Counted from the stretch's first letter, positions 12,123-24,659 are shown. The stretch is DNA of 64,000 nucleotides from Erythrocercus mccallii (GCA_013397435.1 VZRG01001354.1:124001-188000); one strand, 5' to 3'. Notes: generated by a model from the letters alone, not told the origin. Numbers and translations: made by a program.

Positions 12123-13902
12123 CTTCTGCCTTCCATCAGTTTGCAGGTTGCCATGATGACACTCACCCGATGAAACATTTTTCTACAGTTGTATTGTATG
12201 TCCAACCTCAAAATACATTGCACCTTGCCTGCCTTTATAATGTTTGTGGTCACAGCTGCAGAACTGGAGCAGGTAAGGAAACCTTAAACCTCGACTCCCC
12301 ATCACCAGTTTTCCTCTACTGGAAAACCTGTGACACACTCTCATTTCACTGACTACAAAATACATGAGCATAATCTCTTCCCTGTACCCCCTACCATACC
12401 TTTTCTGCTGGAAGGAGTCAAAAATCTGTTTATGAGAAAGAATTAAGCATGTCACAGTGAAATAAAGAGTGTTTCCCTACTCCATATAAATACCTGCATG
12501 TATCAGCCATTCCTAGTTCTGAAAGGACTAAAGTAAAGGAACTGTTTCTAGCCATTACTAGCAAAAAGGTTTTGGAAATACTTTTCTGTCATCTGAAACA
12601 GTGCAGACATTTTCTTATCACATACACTTTTTCATCTACCACAGTATAAGCACATGAGGTTAAAAAAAAAGTGCCTAATGTACAACCAGTTGACAGAAAG
12701 CCTTATGTAAGCTTGCTCTATCATTAGGACAAAATTATGTGAACATGGATAAGTGGTTGCAATAAATACAAGACACCATTTTGGGGGTTCAGCATAACTG
12801 GTTATTGACTAAACAAAAAGTACTATAATGTAATCATAATAAACACTAATGATCAGTCATCTGTGGAACTTGCTCTCCAAATTAACATACTGTAGTACAC
12901 ACTAATGTGGCAGAATTATGTTGGGCTGAACTCCTGTTTAACTATCTTCTGTCTCAAGGGATTACACACGTTCAGTTGCAGACAAGTGTATTTTTAAGAT
13001 TGTGGGTTTTAATTGAATTCCTCTGACAAGTTACTGGACAAAGGGTTGGTGTACTGTGATAAAAAGGGTTCTTTTAATTGCATAATTATTCACTGGGGAT
13101 TCCTCTGTGTGGAATAAATTAGAGCTTTTAAAATAAAATCCTGTTCTTATTATATTTATGCAACACAGGTCAAGCTTTCTAGTTCTTGCCAAAATACCCA
13201 AGCTTACCATCATCCCTTCCACCTCCAAGATGCACAAAGCAAAACAGTACTTTGAAGTACCAGAGTTCCAAAAGCCATTTTATGTGGTGATCATATAGCT
13301 CATGTTTAGCTATAAATCTCAATTTTAAATCAACTTAAATGATGATAACAGCACCTGTCATCTCACTGTTTCTTCATTTGCACTAGGTTGTTTCTTAACT
13401 AAGACTCTTAACTGAAGACTCAGGCAGCTGTTGGTTTGCCAAATCAATTATTTCTCCATTAACTCACAAGTATTAAGAAGAAATATTTGCAAGCTGGATA
13501 GTTTGATATGGTAACTTACTGTGCAGGAAATGTAATGCTGTGAAGCATGGAAGTGTTTTACTACAAGAGTTCAATGCACAGTGTCCATTGAGCTGAAGGG
13601 CAGCCAGTGAGTGTTTCAGATAACTCAGTGATTGTTCTGCTGGGGTCAAAGAGCTCAGGAGGGCCCAAAACAGTTCATTTCTTCAATGCCAGCCATATAA
13701 TCCAGCAGCAACAACAGCTGCCTCAACTTTAAGTCTGAAACCAAATCCTCCCATAATGCAGTCCACCTCAATTTTCCCCTCTATTCACATCAGTGCATCC
13801 CATCCTCAGAATCCTGATATTTCAAATCACATCCCCTACTAGGCTTTCACAGATGCTTTGAAATTACAACCAAAGAAAAATTCAAAACCAATTTTACATT
13901 TC

Positions 13903-14403
13903 ACAGACTCACAGAATGCCAGAATGGTTTGGGTTGGAAAGGACATTAAAGCTCATCTCATGCCATGGGCAGGGAGACCTTCCACTAGACCAGGTTGCTC
14001 CAAGCCCCATCCAACATTTGACCATTTGGACACTTCCAGGGGTGAGGCAGACACAGCTTCTCTGGGTAACCTGTGCCAAGGCCTTGCCACCCACATAGGA
14101 AAAAACTTCTTAACATCCAATCTAAACGTGTCAGGTTGAACACATTCTCCCCTTTTCCTGTCACTCCAGGCTCTTCTAAATAGTATCCCTCTATCTTTCT
14201 TGTTGCCTCCATCAGGTACTGGGAGGCCACAGTAAGCTCATCCTGAAACTTCTCCAGGCTGAACAAACCCAATTCCCTCAGCCTTTCCTCATGGGAGAGG
14301 TGCTCCACCCCTTGGATCAACTTGGTGCCTCCTCTGCACTCGCTCCAGCAGCTCCATGTCCTTCCTGTGCTGGGACCCCATGGCTGGAGGCCACTCTGCC
14401 AGT
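13903..14403 (-). mobile_element. CR1 LINE 3' fragment, about 500 bp
   Basis: Longest CR1 copy in the window. It starts with cagaatggtttgggttggaa and continues through tagaccaggttgctccaagc, cttctccaggctgaacaaac and agcagctccatgtccttcct to tggctggaggccactct. It is antisense to the plus strand, 5'-truncated and with no intact reverse transcriptase. Confidence 0.93.
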
Positions 14404-15749
14404 AAGTTTCAAAGTTATAAAAAACTAGTGAAATACAATCACTGAACAATTTATCTGAAAAAAAACCCTCTTAAATTTAAAACCTGCAGAAAACAATACT
14501 CAGCTTTGAACACAATGACTTCATGTCTCTGTGCATATTCTTTTTTTAAAAATTGTTTGAAGTTCATAGGGGAGTACAAAAAATACTGTTTAGAAATTTC
14601 CCCTGGCAGTACTATCAAACATTTATTCAGTCCAGAAGAACTAAAAACATAGCTTATATCTCCCCATGCTTATTTACTTTTTGAATTCCTGTTCTAACAA
14701 TGAAAAAAATCACACAAGGAGCTTGGTTTCATTTCACTTAATGAAGTTACACCTAGCATTACCGTATATTTTTGTCTGAAGACATTGGAATAAATTATCT
14801 GTGTCAAAGCAAATTTAAAAAGTAATTTTTTGGTTACAGAAACATCAGTGACCAACTCTGATCTACTCAGAGAACTCTTATCAAACTCCTCAATTAGAGG
14901 CTAAAATAGCGTGCCCCTTTAGACAGCATCCTGAAGGTCTGTAACACCTCAGTGGCAAATATCACACTTAGATGCTAAAACACCTGCAAAAATCAAGGCC
15001 ATCCAATACAAAATACTGCAGCAAGAACGGGAATCCCGGCTGTTCCTTGGGCTACCCTTGCGGGAAGGGATGAGGCATCCAACCGGGAATGGGCTGCTTC
15101 CCTGCTGTGCAAGTGTGGGAAGAGGTTTGATCTCTTTTGTCCGGCCTGAACGCTTTCAGCCTGTTGGTGGGTTTCTACCAGGGTGTCTCGGGAAGGGGGG
15201 CTGGATGGCAGGAATTGCAGGAATGCTAAGGCAGCAAACAAGAGGAACCGGTTTTATGTACTCACAGCCTACCACAGCTCCCCCAGGAATTAGATCAGCC
15301 TTAACTAAACTTTGTGTCACCTTCTGCCTGGAAAACTTGTGACAAAACAATTGCTCAGACATCTGGAAAGGTTCCATACACGACATAAATTCAGCTCCTT
15401 ATGCATCCATACAACAATAAGGATTTTAACTACATGCCAAATATATCATGCTACACATAGAGACAGAGTGCTGAAAAGTGGACTAAGTACATATAAATAT
15501 CTATCATAGTGGGGGTGAAGAGAAACAATTTTCAAGCTACTGGTAACAAAGAGGAAATAGAACTCTAAAAGCACAGCACACCAATACATTCTGCAGATAC
15601 TCTTCAAGAACTATTTTATGGCTTAGAGTGCTCAGTCTCAAGATGCACAACTTGCACCGCATCCAGACAACCATGGAATGCTTACTCCAATTGTCACTCC
15701 ATTTTCTGTTTCTTGTCAGTGTAATAATACAAGCTCAAATTCTGCAAGA

Positions 15750-15845
15750 GGAATAATATGCAGAAACTTTTTATCCCATGAGGACTAATAGGCAGAAACT
15801 TTTTATCCCATGAGGACTAATAGGCAGAAACTTTTTATCCCATGG
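15750..15845. repeat. Tandem repeat, 32-bp unit, about 3 copies
   Basis: The core gcagaaactttttatcccat recurs with a 32-bp period, separated by gaggactaatag. The last two units are essentially identical, which suggests recent expansion. It lies about 200 bp from the CpG island. Confidence 0.9.
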
Positions 15846-16059
15846 AGCTCTCCTACGAAGTCAGCGGGAATATCCACAAGAGTGCAAATTCACCTACCCA
15901 CAGTCAAAGCCACCAAAGATGTTCTCAATGTACAGAAGTCGTATCCTTGAGCAAATAAGCACAGCTCCGCTCCCAAGCAGAAACGTAAACATCGGTGTAA
16001 AGTAACAGCCCCATGTAACATCTGCTACAGTACCAATCTTCCCTGTTATGAGCCTCGAT

Positions 16060-16760
16060 CCGTGTCACTGTGGGACACAGCGATCCCATGCAGCTGTCCC
16101 GCAGCAGGAGCGCACCGAGCGCTTCGGCCGCGCCACCGCCGGGTGCGCTCGGGGCGGCCGCTGCCCCATGGGGCAAAACGTGCCTCGGATCCCGGACCAC
16201 CCTAGTGCTTGGGTCGCCTTTAGAGAGGGCACTTCACATCCCCAAAAAGGGTGAGAGGGCAGCCCAGCAGGCTGCCAAAACGAGAAGCACGAAGCGCTCG
16301 GTTTGACGCATCCCTCTATAGATCCATGCATCCCTGCCCGTCTCCGAAGCGCTCTCGGGAGGAGCCCCCGGGGTCCCACCGCCCCGGCTCCCCTCCCAGC
16401 CCCTCTCCCTCTAGGAAGGCCGTCAGCTTCTGCCTTTCGCCTTTACCTTTTGCCAGAGGTGCGGCTTGCGGAGCGACAGCGCCGGGAGCCGGAGCGGAGC
16501 CCGGCCCGGCCTTTCGCTTTCGCTTCCCGGGGCGGCGGCGGCGGAAGGAGCCGGGGTTCGCTCCCCGCCCTCCCTGCGGCCCCGGCCGGGAAACCCGAGA
16601 GGAGGGTGTGGGCATTCATCTCCTCTTTCTGCCTCTCGGTTGTTCGAGGGGGGAAATAAATCACTTACCGGGTTTTGGCAGCGTCGCCGCCTGACTGCAG
16701 CGGGGAGATGAGCACAGCGGCACCCACGGGTACCCGCGGCAGGCACCGAGGGTCACTCAT
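16060..16760. promoter_or_regulatory. CpG island, likely promoter
   Basis: A sharply GC- and CpG-rich block in otherwise AT-rich DNA, with GC-box-like and CGG-repeat stretches around 16480-16590 (for example cggggcggcggcggcgg). It is the only strong CpG island seen in the window. It lies about 9.5 kb upstream of the ARHGAP8 start-codon exon and about 21 kb downstream of the PRR5 stop codon. The open frames through it are not protein-like. The densest CpG part lies on the intron side of the candidate donor, so a plus-strand transcript is also possible. Confidence 0.7.
16669..16760 (-). other. Candidate non-coding first exon of ARHGAP8
   Basis: The minus strand carries a good splice donor, GCCAAAACCCG|gtaagtga, with the last exon base at 16669, at the edge of a CpG island. 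An exon running leftward from an undetermined start near 16.7-16.9 kb could splice to the 7139 acceptor and serve as the 5' UTR of ARHGAP8. The start and the splice partner are inferred; only the donor and the base composition are seen. Confidence 0.4.
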
Positions 16761-17124
16761 CCCGGGAGGGCACTCGGTGCTGCAGGGCTTGGGGGCATTG
16801 CCCCGACAGCTCCAGTGAGCAGGCACTGCCTGCCCACTGCTGCTTCCCAGCCTGGGCAATATAAAAGACATTTACCCTTTGCCATGTACCCATCTGCACA
16901 GATGTGTGACACCAGTAGCACCTCTGGGTCTATTCATGTCCCCACACAGTCCGGGCAGGTCCAAAGCACCATCATCATCCTGACAAAAGGCTCCAAGTTT
17001 TTCTGCTGTCCCACAGTTTCACCAGTGTGATGTTTTCGCTACACTGCCTGGAACTCACTTTCACACTCAGATACTGCCCGTAAAAGAGCGGGAAATAAGC
17101 TGAGATAAATCAATGGCAAGGGAA

Positions 17125-17144
17125 AACAAACAAACAAACAAACG
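17125..17144. repeat. (CAAA)n simple repeat
   Basis: Five tandem CAAA units. Confidence 0.85.
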
Positions 17145-17419
17145 CAAACCCCACAATTAGAGGCACAAGGCCACTGCAGCACCAAGTCAGAAATTGTCAG
17201 GTGCTTCCACTGCTCCAGGAAAACCCTGCCAGACTCAGCTCCCCCGGCCTCTGCTGGTGAGAGCCATCAGAAAGGGGGGCTGTGGCTGCAGGGTATGTGA
17301 CTGCCAGGACAGCTCCATTTGTCCAGAACTGGCACTGCTGAGTGATTAGTTTGTGCAATGCTTTTTCTTTCTTCTGTCCTCTACAACCACACTTTACTAA
17401 AATTAAAAGGAACTTCTGC

Positions 17420-18010
17420 TAAGGGCACAGCTTTGCATTTCTTCTATTAAATTGCATGTGCCTTCTCTTTCTGCAGACTCATCCAGTTCTTTCCATAAGG
17501 TATTCCAATGCTTATTTGCTGTAACACCAGGTCTTAGGTTTATGTCGTCAGCAAATTTCATGAGCACACACATGCTTTTTGCCAAGGTCACTAATAAAAT
17601 TTGAACCAAGATTAGTTCTGAGATTGGTCCCTATGGAACCACATTAGTAACCTCCTTCCACCAAGACTCTTCCTTTCAGCACATGCTATTGTCCTCACTT
17701 TTCATTTCTTACATTCATCTGCATCTCTCCATCTTAATTAATATTTTCTCATGTGGCAACCTCTCAAATGTTTTACTGAAGTCCAGATACATTTCATCTA
17801 CTGTATTTACATTATCTAAGAGAATGATTTATCAGACTTTATCATACTGGCTTAGTCTGGTATGTTCCATCTTTGTGGAAGTACTGCTGCATTTTAACTA
17901 GGTTTTTATGTATTCCCACATCTTTAATTAGTTTTCCTTCAGCATTTGTTCTAAAGCTTTGTGTACTAATGAGGTCAGATAAAGAGGCTGTAGCTGCTTG
18001 TATCACTCCA
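17420..18010 (-). mobile_element. Ancient L3/CR1-clade LINE remnant
   Basis: The plus strand carries tcgtcagcaaatttcatgag, then ccaaggtcactaataaaatt, then gagattggtccctatggaac and ttttactgaagtccagatac. These are landmarks of very old L3/CR1-type LINE copies read in antisense. The minus strand encodes a KFADD peptide at about 17540, a form of the LINE reverse-transcriptase YADD-type motif, but the frame is broken repeatedly. Family assignment is from memory of consensus-like phrases. Confidence 0.6.
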
Positions 18011-18778
18011 CATCTCAGCACATACAACTCCCACACAAAATCTCTATACACTTTTCATTTGCTTCCTTAGCATCACCGAATTTAGCAGCAAAACAATTTA
18101 CTCTGGCAAATCACCCATATTGTCATTTCAAAGATGCTAATTATGAGGCACAGAATAACTGCAAGAGTCATGTGGTATGACCCACAGGAAGCACTGCTGT
18201 ACAAATACCTTGACTGCTTTGGTAGGCCTGGCTGGTAATTCCTGGAGGGCCCAGATAAGTCAGGATCAGTGGAGAAAGATTACAGATTTTTCTGAGAAAT
18301 ACTTTCTGCAAGCACAGGTTTCAGAAAGAGGTCCAAAGCAATGGTACTCCCAGTCTCTTGATGCATACCAGATGTGTCTGAAAAGCCACACGTTTCCTAG
18401 AAGGAAGACATTCCAAAACCTGTTCCTCAGGAAGATCTTAATGGAATCCATAAAGGATCTGGTCTTCCAACCAAACTGTGAAACTTAAATCCCTTCCTGA
18501 ATGTTTTAACAACTGAGAAACAATCTCAAAATCGAATTCTTTTCACCATTTTCATCCACCCTTGTCCAAAATTTTTCATCAGTTTCTTTCTACCTTATCT
18601 TTACCAGAATTACATTACAAGGCACTGACTTGAACTTTGCTTTCTAAACCTGAGCTCATTAATGAAAATTTGTTCCCATGTTATGGACTGAGAAAAACTG
18701 CCTTGTTTCAGGTTCAACCTGAATTTCTACCAGAGTTTTGCGTCAGTTTGTATCAAGATTGTCCTCTCAATAAGGATC

Positions 18779-18803
18779 AATTGTCCTCTCAATGAGGACA
18801 ATT
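18779..18803. repeat. Perfect 10-bp inverted repeat (hairpin)
   Basis: Arms aattgtcctc and gaggacaatt are perfect reverse complements around the 5-base loop tcaat. A partial direct copy of the left arm (gattgtcctctcaat) lies just upstream at about 18758. Confidence 0.85.
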
Positions 18804-19257
18804 TAGAAGCGTGACTGTGAATGCAGTTGCTATATGAAAGTGTCTCAGTTTGGCACACAACATGCTCTGAAATAAGTGCTTCCTCTAAAGAAAAGGACTC
18901 AAAATAATCCCTTTTGCCAATGAGAAATGAATACCAGTGGGTGAAAGTGAAAAAAAAACCCAAACGGTTTATGAACAAAGAAAAAGATAACAAACAAAAA
19001 ACAAAAGGGTGCCAACAAGGCACAGAAAAAGATTGAATAAATGCTAGATATTGAAATTTCAAAACCTTAACCCCCCACCAGACTGCATGGGCAGGAGGCA
19101 ATGCTGATGGCTGCTCTCTTTGTCTCAGGGAGGGGAGGAACTGGAGGGGTTTTGTGTCCTTTCTCATGTTGGTTCAGCTTCTTGGGTTTGGGGTGGCCCC
19201 CCACCAACTCCCCAGACAGACCAAAAAAACCAAAAGCCAAAAAAGTTCAAGGGAATA

Positions 19258-19308
19258 AAACAACAACAACAACAACAAACCAACAAAACAAACAAACAAA
19301 CAAACAAA

Positions 19309-19380
<72 letters not shown>
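19258..19380. repeat. (CAA)n/(CAAA)n followed by a 71-base poly(A) tract
   Basis: CAA and CAAA repeats run into an uninterrupted A tract at 19310-19380. The poly-lysine and poly-phenylalanine frames across it are artefacts of low complexity. Confidence 0.95.
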
Positions 19381-19381
<1 letters not shown>

Positions 19382-21162
19382 AAAACCTGCCAAGAGGATT
19401 CCAGGTACAGCCTCCAGGCTAGGGTAAGGGAAAAAAAACCCAACTTCTTGCTTCAAGGTAGCAAAACACTAATCCAACGAAAGGAACAATGTAGAGCATC
19501 CTGTTCCACACTGCAGCCTGAGCCCCCAGAGAGAGAGGAGAACAGAGAGCAAAAATTCGCAGATCAGTTTCCAGTGCAAATACAACAGCTAACAGTAGAA
19601 CCAGCACATATGGCAGTAGATTTTTATTAATTGGTTAACAGCTCAAATAACATAGTTGCCTACACATAAAAGTTATGTAAATAGAACTCAATCACCATAT
19701 GGAACTTGAACAAGATGATAATGGGCAACAATGCAAGACAATCCCATTCATTTTCCATATGGCTTCTGTTGACTTATATGTATTACGCTGAAACTTCTCT
19801 GTACACTATTAGGGAATAATGTGTTTTGCTTTTCAAAATGATGTATTTAATTAGGAATCCAAGTTTACACCAATGTCCCAGAAGGTATATAAAAAGAACT
19901 CAAACTGGATTTTCTTAATGCGGTTTTTTTATTTCTGTATCAGTGTCATGCTTGCTTAATTTTTTCAATTTGATAAAGATGGTTATGCTAAACCTTATTC
20001 CACTAACAGGAAACCCTTCCATTCTATTGAAACAGGTCCTTTTGTTACAGCACAACTATTGCAGTATTGCACGTTTTATTGCACAAAGGCTGATGGCAGC
20101 AAATACTAGCAAATTTATTGACACATTCCTCTATCAGCACCATTGCAACTGTATATACAACATACATTATTTTCCTCTCTAACAAGACAAATGGTATTAG
20201 ATTCTTATTCTACAGTGAAAGGGATAGAAAGACATGGATACTTTGAGGAATTCACTTGGGACAAACAAATCATTACTGAGAAAAGCCTGATACTTTTCTT
20301 GCCTTCAGCTTCAACGTATGTATCTTTTGGAGCCAGTAATTAATGGTTCGGATTTTTCAGACTGCTGTGCAAAGTACACCTTTAGAAAATCAGACAGAGA
20401 AGATGGTCTTTGCAGAGTGAATTGTTGATGAAATGCAAGCGACAAGGGCGTGCAATCAAAGCCCAGTGGCTTTCAGGTCTCAGACTCAGTGAGTGGGGGA
20501 AGAGATGAGGAACAAACAGAACGAAGAGCCTTCCACCTAGTGGAAGATGATCTTTTAACAGCTGATTCAGAACAGTCTGCAGTTCTCACAGCACATCTCT
20601 CTGTCTCATAAGCACCACTGACAGAGCCCTTCTGTGCCCCTCAGTATAGAAATACAGACTGGGGTGGATGCTGCACTGAGACACGCTCCAGCCTCAAACC
20701 ACTTTCTCACCTTCGCCATCGTGCTCAAAACTCCTCATAAGTAGTCAGTGTTCCAGTCTAAATTATTTCAGAAATGAGGTGTGGGGAGCACGGTATTGCC
20801 TTGGTATTGCATCCTAAAACAGGAAAGTGATTTGAACTGCAAAGCCTGTTTGAACTGGGAGTTTCCCTTAAGAGCATGAGGAGAGCCTAGGAGCTGCTAT
20901 TGAACCACACCTTCATACACCATCAGAGATCTCTCTTGATTTGTTTAACGCTGTTGCCCACTATTATTCTCATTTTGACTGGAGTGTTACTGATTTTTTA
21001 GGTGTATCAAAGCCATTTTGATGTTCTGTGTGCAAAGTTTGGGAAAAGAATAGAAAACAGGGCAGCAGGATATTTTGAAATTCCCTGACTATCTAGCAAA
21101 TGGGTTTTACATCCTCCCACCGCTGAAAAATGAAGGGAGACAACAAAAACCTCTTGGAGGAG

Positions 21163-21400
21163 TGTCGTGGTTTAACATGGTTTGGTTTTTAGTTGGGGAG
21201 GGAGTCCAGGACCAGTGGAAGTGGTTCCCTGTGGGAACCTTGGCAGCTTCCTTTGGGCCTGGTGGAACCAATCAGCTGGACAGTTTTGAACACTGACACC
21301 CTGTTAAACCACTTCAGAAAGCTGAACACGCCTCTGGTGAAATCACATTTAAACACGAACAAACCCCGGGAAAAACTCTCTTGGTTCTGACCTTGTGCCA
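21163..21400 (+). mobile_element. Possible LTR fragment of an endogenous retrovirus
   Basis: Begins tgtcgtggtttaacatgg, resembling the TG-start and ggtttaac opening of common songbird LTRs. No matching CA end or target-site duplication was found, so the right boundary is arbitrary and the call is weak. Confidence 0.3.
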
Positions 21401-23249
21401 AGGATCACCTCCACCTGGAGAAAAACAGGAAAAACAAGCCTGATCTCCACTAAATCACACACCTCTGGGCCTTTTCCTCTCTCCCTTCAGTGACAAAAGA
21501 CAGCAGAGGACTTGAATGTTTCATCTCCCTAAACAGATTTGTCAACCACAGCAGCGCCCCATCAGGTGCTGAGGTTTGAAGTCTCCCATTTGCCTTTTTT
21601 TCCCCTTGATAGGAGTAGTTGGTGAGCTCCAGGGAAATTGCAAACTTTTAAAGAAAGGGCTTATTCCACCAACTGAAATTCACAGAAGCATTACGTCATT
21701 ATTCAAATGAAAAGCTGGTCTTAGTTATTAACATATTTTTGTTAACAACAAAAAAGCAAGATACTGATATGAGGGGAGATATGCACATTCTTATTTATAT
21801 GGTAATTGAATGGTCAGGGAACTTGCCTAAGATGTGGTCTGTGTCAATTAAACTATGGTGTGACACCAGAAATCTTTAACCCTTCCTAAGATGTTACAGG
21901 GAAAGAGGCATGGAAAGTCAACCAATTTATGCAATCTGCTTAGTAACATGATGGCTGGCTTTTGCCTTTCTAAAGACAAAGCAAAATTATTACTTCTTCT
22001 CTGTGACAAATGACAAGAGAATTATTTCTATCAAACCCATCCTAAACGGGAGTAAGACTATTACTTCCCCTCAAATAAATTTGCATATTTAGACTGTTCT
22101 TAGCAAAATGTAGTGTGTTACAACTCAGTGGCTCATATTCCACGTCAATCGGGTTTTTTTCCAGAGTGAAAATATTTTTAAAAGCCATTCTATTTCATCC
22201 AAGCAGCATGTGTTGATAAATCACAGTGCAAAACCTCTGCCTTCAGTGAGGTGGGAAGAGTTCAGCTGGTGCTGGGGGTGGCCTGAGCTGGATCCAGTGA
22301 GTCCAGCAAGCCCCTCTGCAAATGCTTCACTAACACAGGTAATTGTCAGTGCTGATGAAGCACCCTGAGAAGGCATCACTTACTGTTGTATAATTTTAAA
22401 TACCTTTGGTTCATCACTCAAACTGGGGCTGCTGCTTAGTGGTTAAGCCAAGGGAGCCATTCATCACTGCTTTATGCCTACCTGTCTCTGGATTTGTGCA
22501 AATTCCTCAGGGCCTCACCAAAGACAAACCAAAAAGACAAATCATCATCCAGCAGCGTGGGATTATTAGCATTTTTTGCCGAATATGCTTACACATGTGG
22601 TATTAGTTTCCCTACCTATTCAGTCTCTTCTTGAAAAGGAACACTTTGAAGCACAGAAAGGTAAATACTTTAGTGCTGTCGTGAATCGGAGAAGTCAAAA
22701 CCATCATTTAGAAAGGGATTTGAGAGGTTGTTGTTGAGAAAATGTAAACAGGTTGTCAGAAATTTCTAAAAGGTCAACTGGCCAAATCTCTAAGCAGCGT
22801 GTCTGGGTAACAGAGAACATACAAAAGGCCAAAGCTCAGACACGTGGGCTTTCAAACACATCTCTGCTCCAGATGAGTCTCCAGCATCCCACAGAGAACA
22901 GTCAGACCATGACTGTGGAAAACAAACAGCATAAACAAACACTCAAGGCCAATCCCTGAACAGAGACTTTATAATCCTGAAGGGGATGGTAATCTATCTT
23001 CCCAAATAGACTTGTGCTACATGTGTGCTATGCCTTTATTCTACCACATGTTTTGGCCATGGAACATCTTTCTGCAAATCTAATTTGGAGAAGATTTTAG
23101 ATGTGGGAATAACTGAGGTAGCACAGCAATTCTGTTTTTCTGGTATGTGTGAAAAATGCTGCAGTATTCACAAAATTAGTGATGCTGTCGTACAGGTTCT
23201 CAAATATCTCAAATATAACCCACCTATAGTGCCCTAAAACATATTCCAT

Positions 23250-23315
23250 GTTTTTTTTAAAAAAAGAAGAAAAAAAGAAAAAAAAAGAAAAAAAAAAGAA
23301 GGAAAAAAGAGAGGG
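23250..23315. repeat. A/G-rich low-complexity tract
   Basis: Polypurine run of A-stretches interrupted by single G residues (for example agaagaaaaaaagaaaa). Confidence 0.85.
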
Positions 23316-23994
23316 GATTCAGAAGACAAGAAGCATTCCTAAACCAGTGGAATGAATGTGCTTAAAGCTAAATAACATGAGTTGGTTAAAGCAATGCAAG
23401 AGAGCCTAGTGATCTTGTAACTGTGCAGCTGTGATAATGGAGAACCTTACAGTGTGCCTGATAAGCAGCTAAACTAGTATGGACAATATCTGAAATCCAT
23501 CAGCAAAGACAAAAAGGACCAAAAACCAGCTATGCTGGATACTGTGGTTTTGTAGGATGAGGAGGTACAGCAAAGGAAGTCCAGGTATTTGCAGATTGAT
23601 TTAATGTGTTGAGAGTGGTTAAAGAACTCCTGATGAATGGAGTTAGGACTTCCCATAGGGATGAGATAAGCAGCCAATTAACAAGTTAATATAGAAGGTG
23701 ATGGCACCACTACTGGTCTTTATATTAACAGGAGCTAGTAACACAGTAGATGCCCCAGCTTCAAAGGCTTATGTGGTTTGATGCTTTTTATACATATAAT
23801 TTATTCCAAGAAAAGGACATGTAACATCTTTTTAATACAAAAAAAAAAAATTGAACTGGTTTACCTGTATTGATATACTGATTGCAGGACAGCTACCTAT
23901 AAAAAGAGATGCTGATAGAAATAGGAATAAGATGTTCTGTCCATATACTGTCATTTTCCTCAAAGATCAAGATTTCCATTAAAGTATTTAGGGT

Positions 23995-24016
23995 AAAAAA
24001 AAAAAAAAAAAAAAAA
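23995..24016. repeat. Poly(A) tract of 22 bases
   Basis: Uninterrupted A run about 20 bp upstream of the CR1 fragment that follows. Confidence 0.9.
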
Positions 24017-24036
24017 GTGAGCAAATTTAGCTTAGC

Positions 24037-24194
24037 TTTTGGGAAGAAATTCTTCCCTGTGAGGGTGGTTAGGCCATGGCACAGGTTGTCCAGAGAAGCT
24101 GTGGCTGCCCCATCCCTGGCAGTGTTCAGGCAGGGGCTGGAACTGAGTGATCTTTAAGAACCCTTCCAATTCAAACCATTTTGTGATTCTATGA
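24037..24194 (+). mobile_element. CR1 LINE 3' end fragment with internal deletion
   Basis: Contains gaagaaattcttccctgtga, then gccatggcacaggttgtcca, then agagaagctgtggctgcccc and gattctatgact at the end, in CR1 sense orientation. The middle of the usual tail (the ctagtggaaggtgtccctgc part) is missing. Confidence 0.9.
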
Positions 24195-24301
24195 CTAAGA
24201 TTTATGTCTTGTACATATTCAAGAACTCTACTGGGAGTCATATGTAGCAAATATGCAGATGTAAGCTAGGCAAGTAAAAAAAAATAAAAGAGAAAAAAAT
24301 T

Positions 24302-24342
24302 AAAAAAGGTGTTGCACAGAAAAAAAAAAGGTGTTGCACAGA
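24302..24342. repeat. Short tandem duplication in an A-rich tract
   Basis: aaaaaaggtgttgcacaga occurs twice, about 21 bp apart, in A-rich sequence. This is consistent with replication slippage. Confidence 0.8.
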
Positions 24343-24637
24343 TAAGCATTGGTGTTGGAATTCCATGAAGTTACAGGACAGCAAAAGTTTGTAACATTTA
24401 AATTTTTTCAATCATAATTCATTGACAAGCAAACTAGCATTTTGCATTATTCTTGAAAACATTGATTCTGAGTTGCACACTATTACAGGCATACCCTACT
24501 TTTCAGTACAATCATTTTAACCAAAAAATTAATTTGAAAAGCATTTAATTTCATCTATTTAATCATGATCTGAAGGTACCACTCTGGAAAAAAAAGAGTA
24601 AGTAAAACCCAAATGCAAGAAAATAGGTTTGGAGGGC

Positions 24638-24659
24638 TTTTTTTTTTTTTTTTTTTTTT
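24638..24659. repeat. Poly(T) tract of 22 bases
   Basis: Uninterrupted T run. Confidence 0.9.

Larger units (their letters stand above)
7140..16668 (-). other. Intron or 5' flank of ARHGAP8
   Basis: About 9.5 kb between the 7139 acceptor and the candidate 16669 donor. It holds a TAAA-rich simple repeat, three CR1 fragments, a 32-bp tandem repeat and a moderately GC-rich patch at about 10.8-11.5 kb. No further coding exon is recognisable. Confidence 0.5.

Noticed and set aside
16251..16694. 147-residue open frame in the CpG island
   Set aside because: Arg/Pro/Gly-rich, with long open frames in several overlapping registers on both strands, as expected of GC-rich DNA; no domain or splice support.
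17403..17609. KFADD-containing 68-residue frame as a functional reverse transcriptase
   Set aside because: Only a short relic of the motif remains and the surrounding frame is broken; it is part of an ancient LINE remnant.
19101..19456. Poly-lysine and poly-phenylalanine frames
   Set aside because: Translation of a homopolymer tract.
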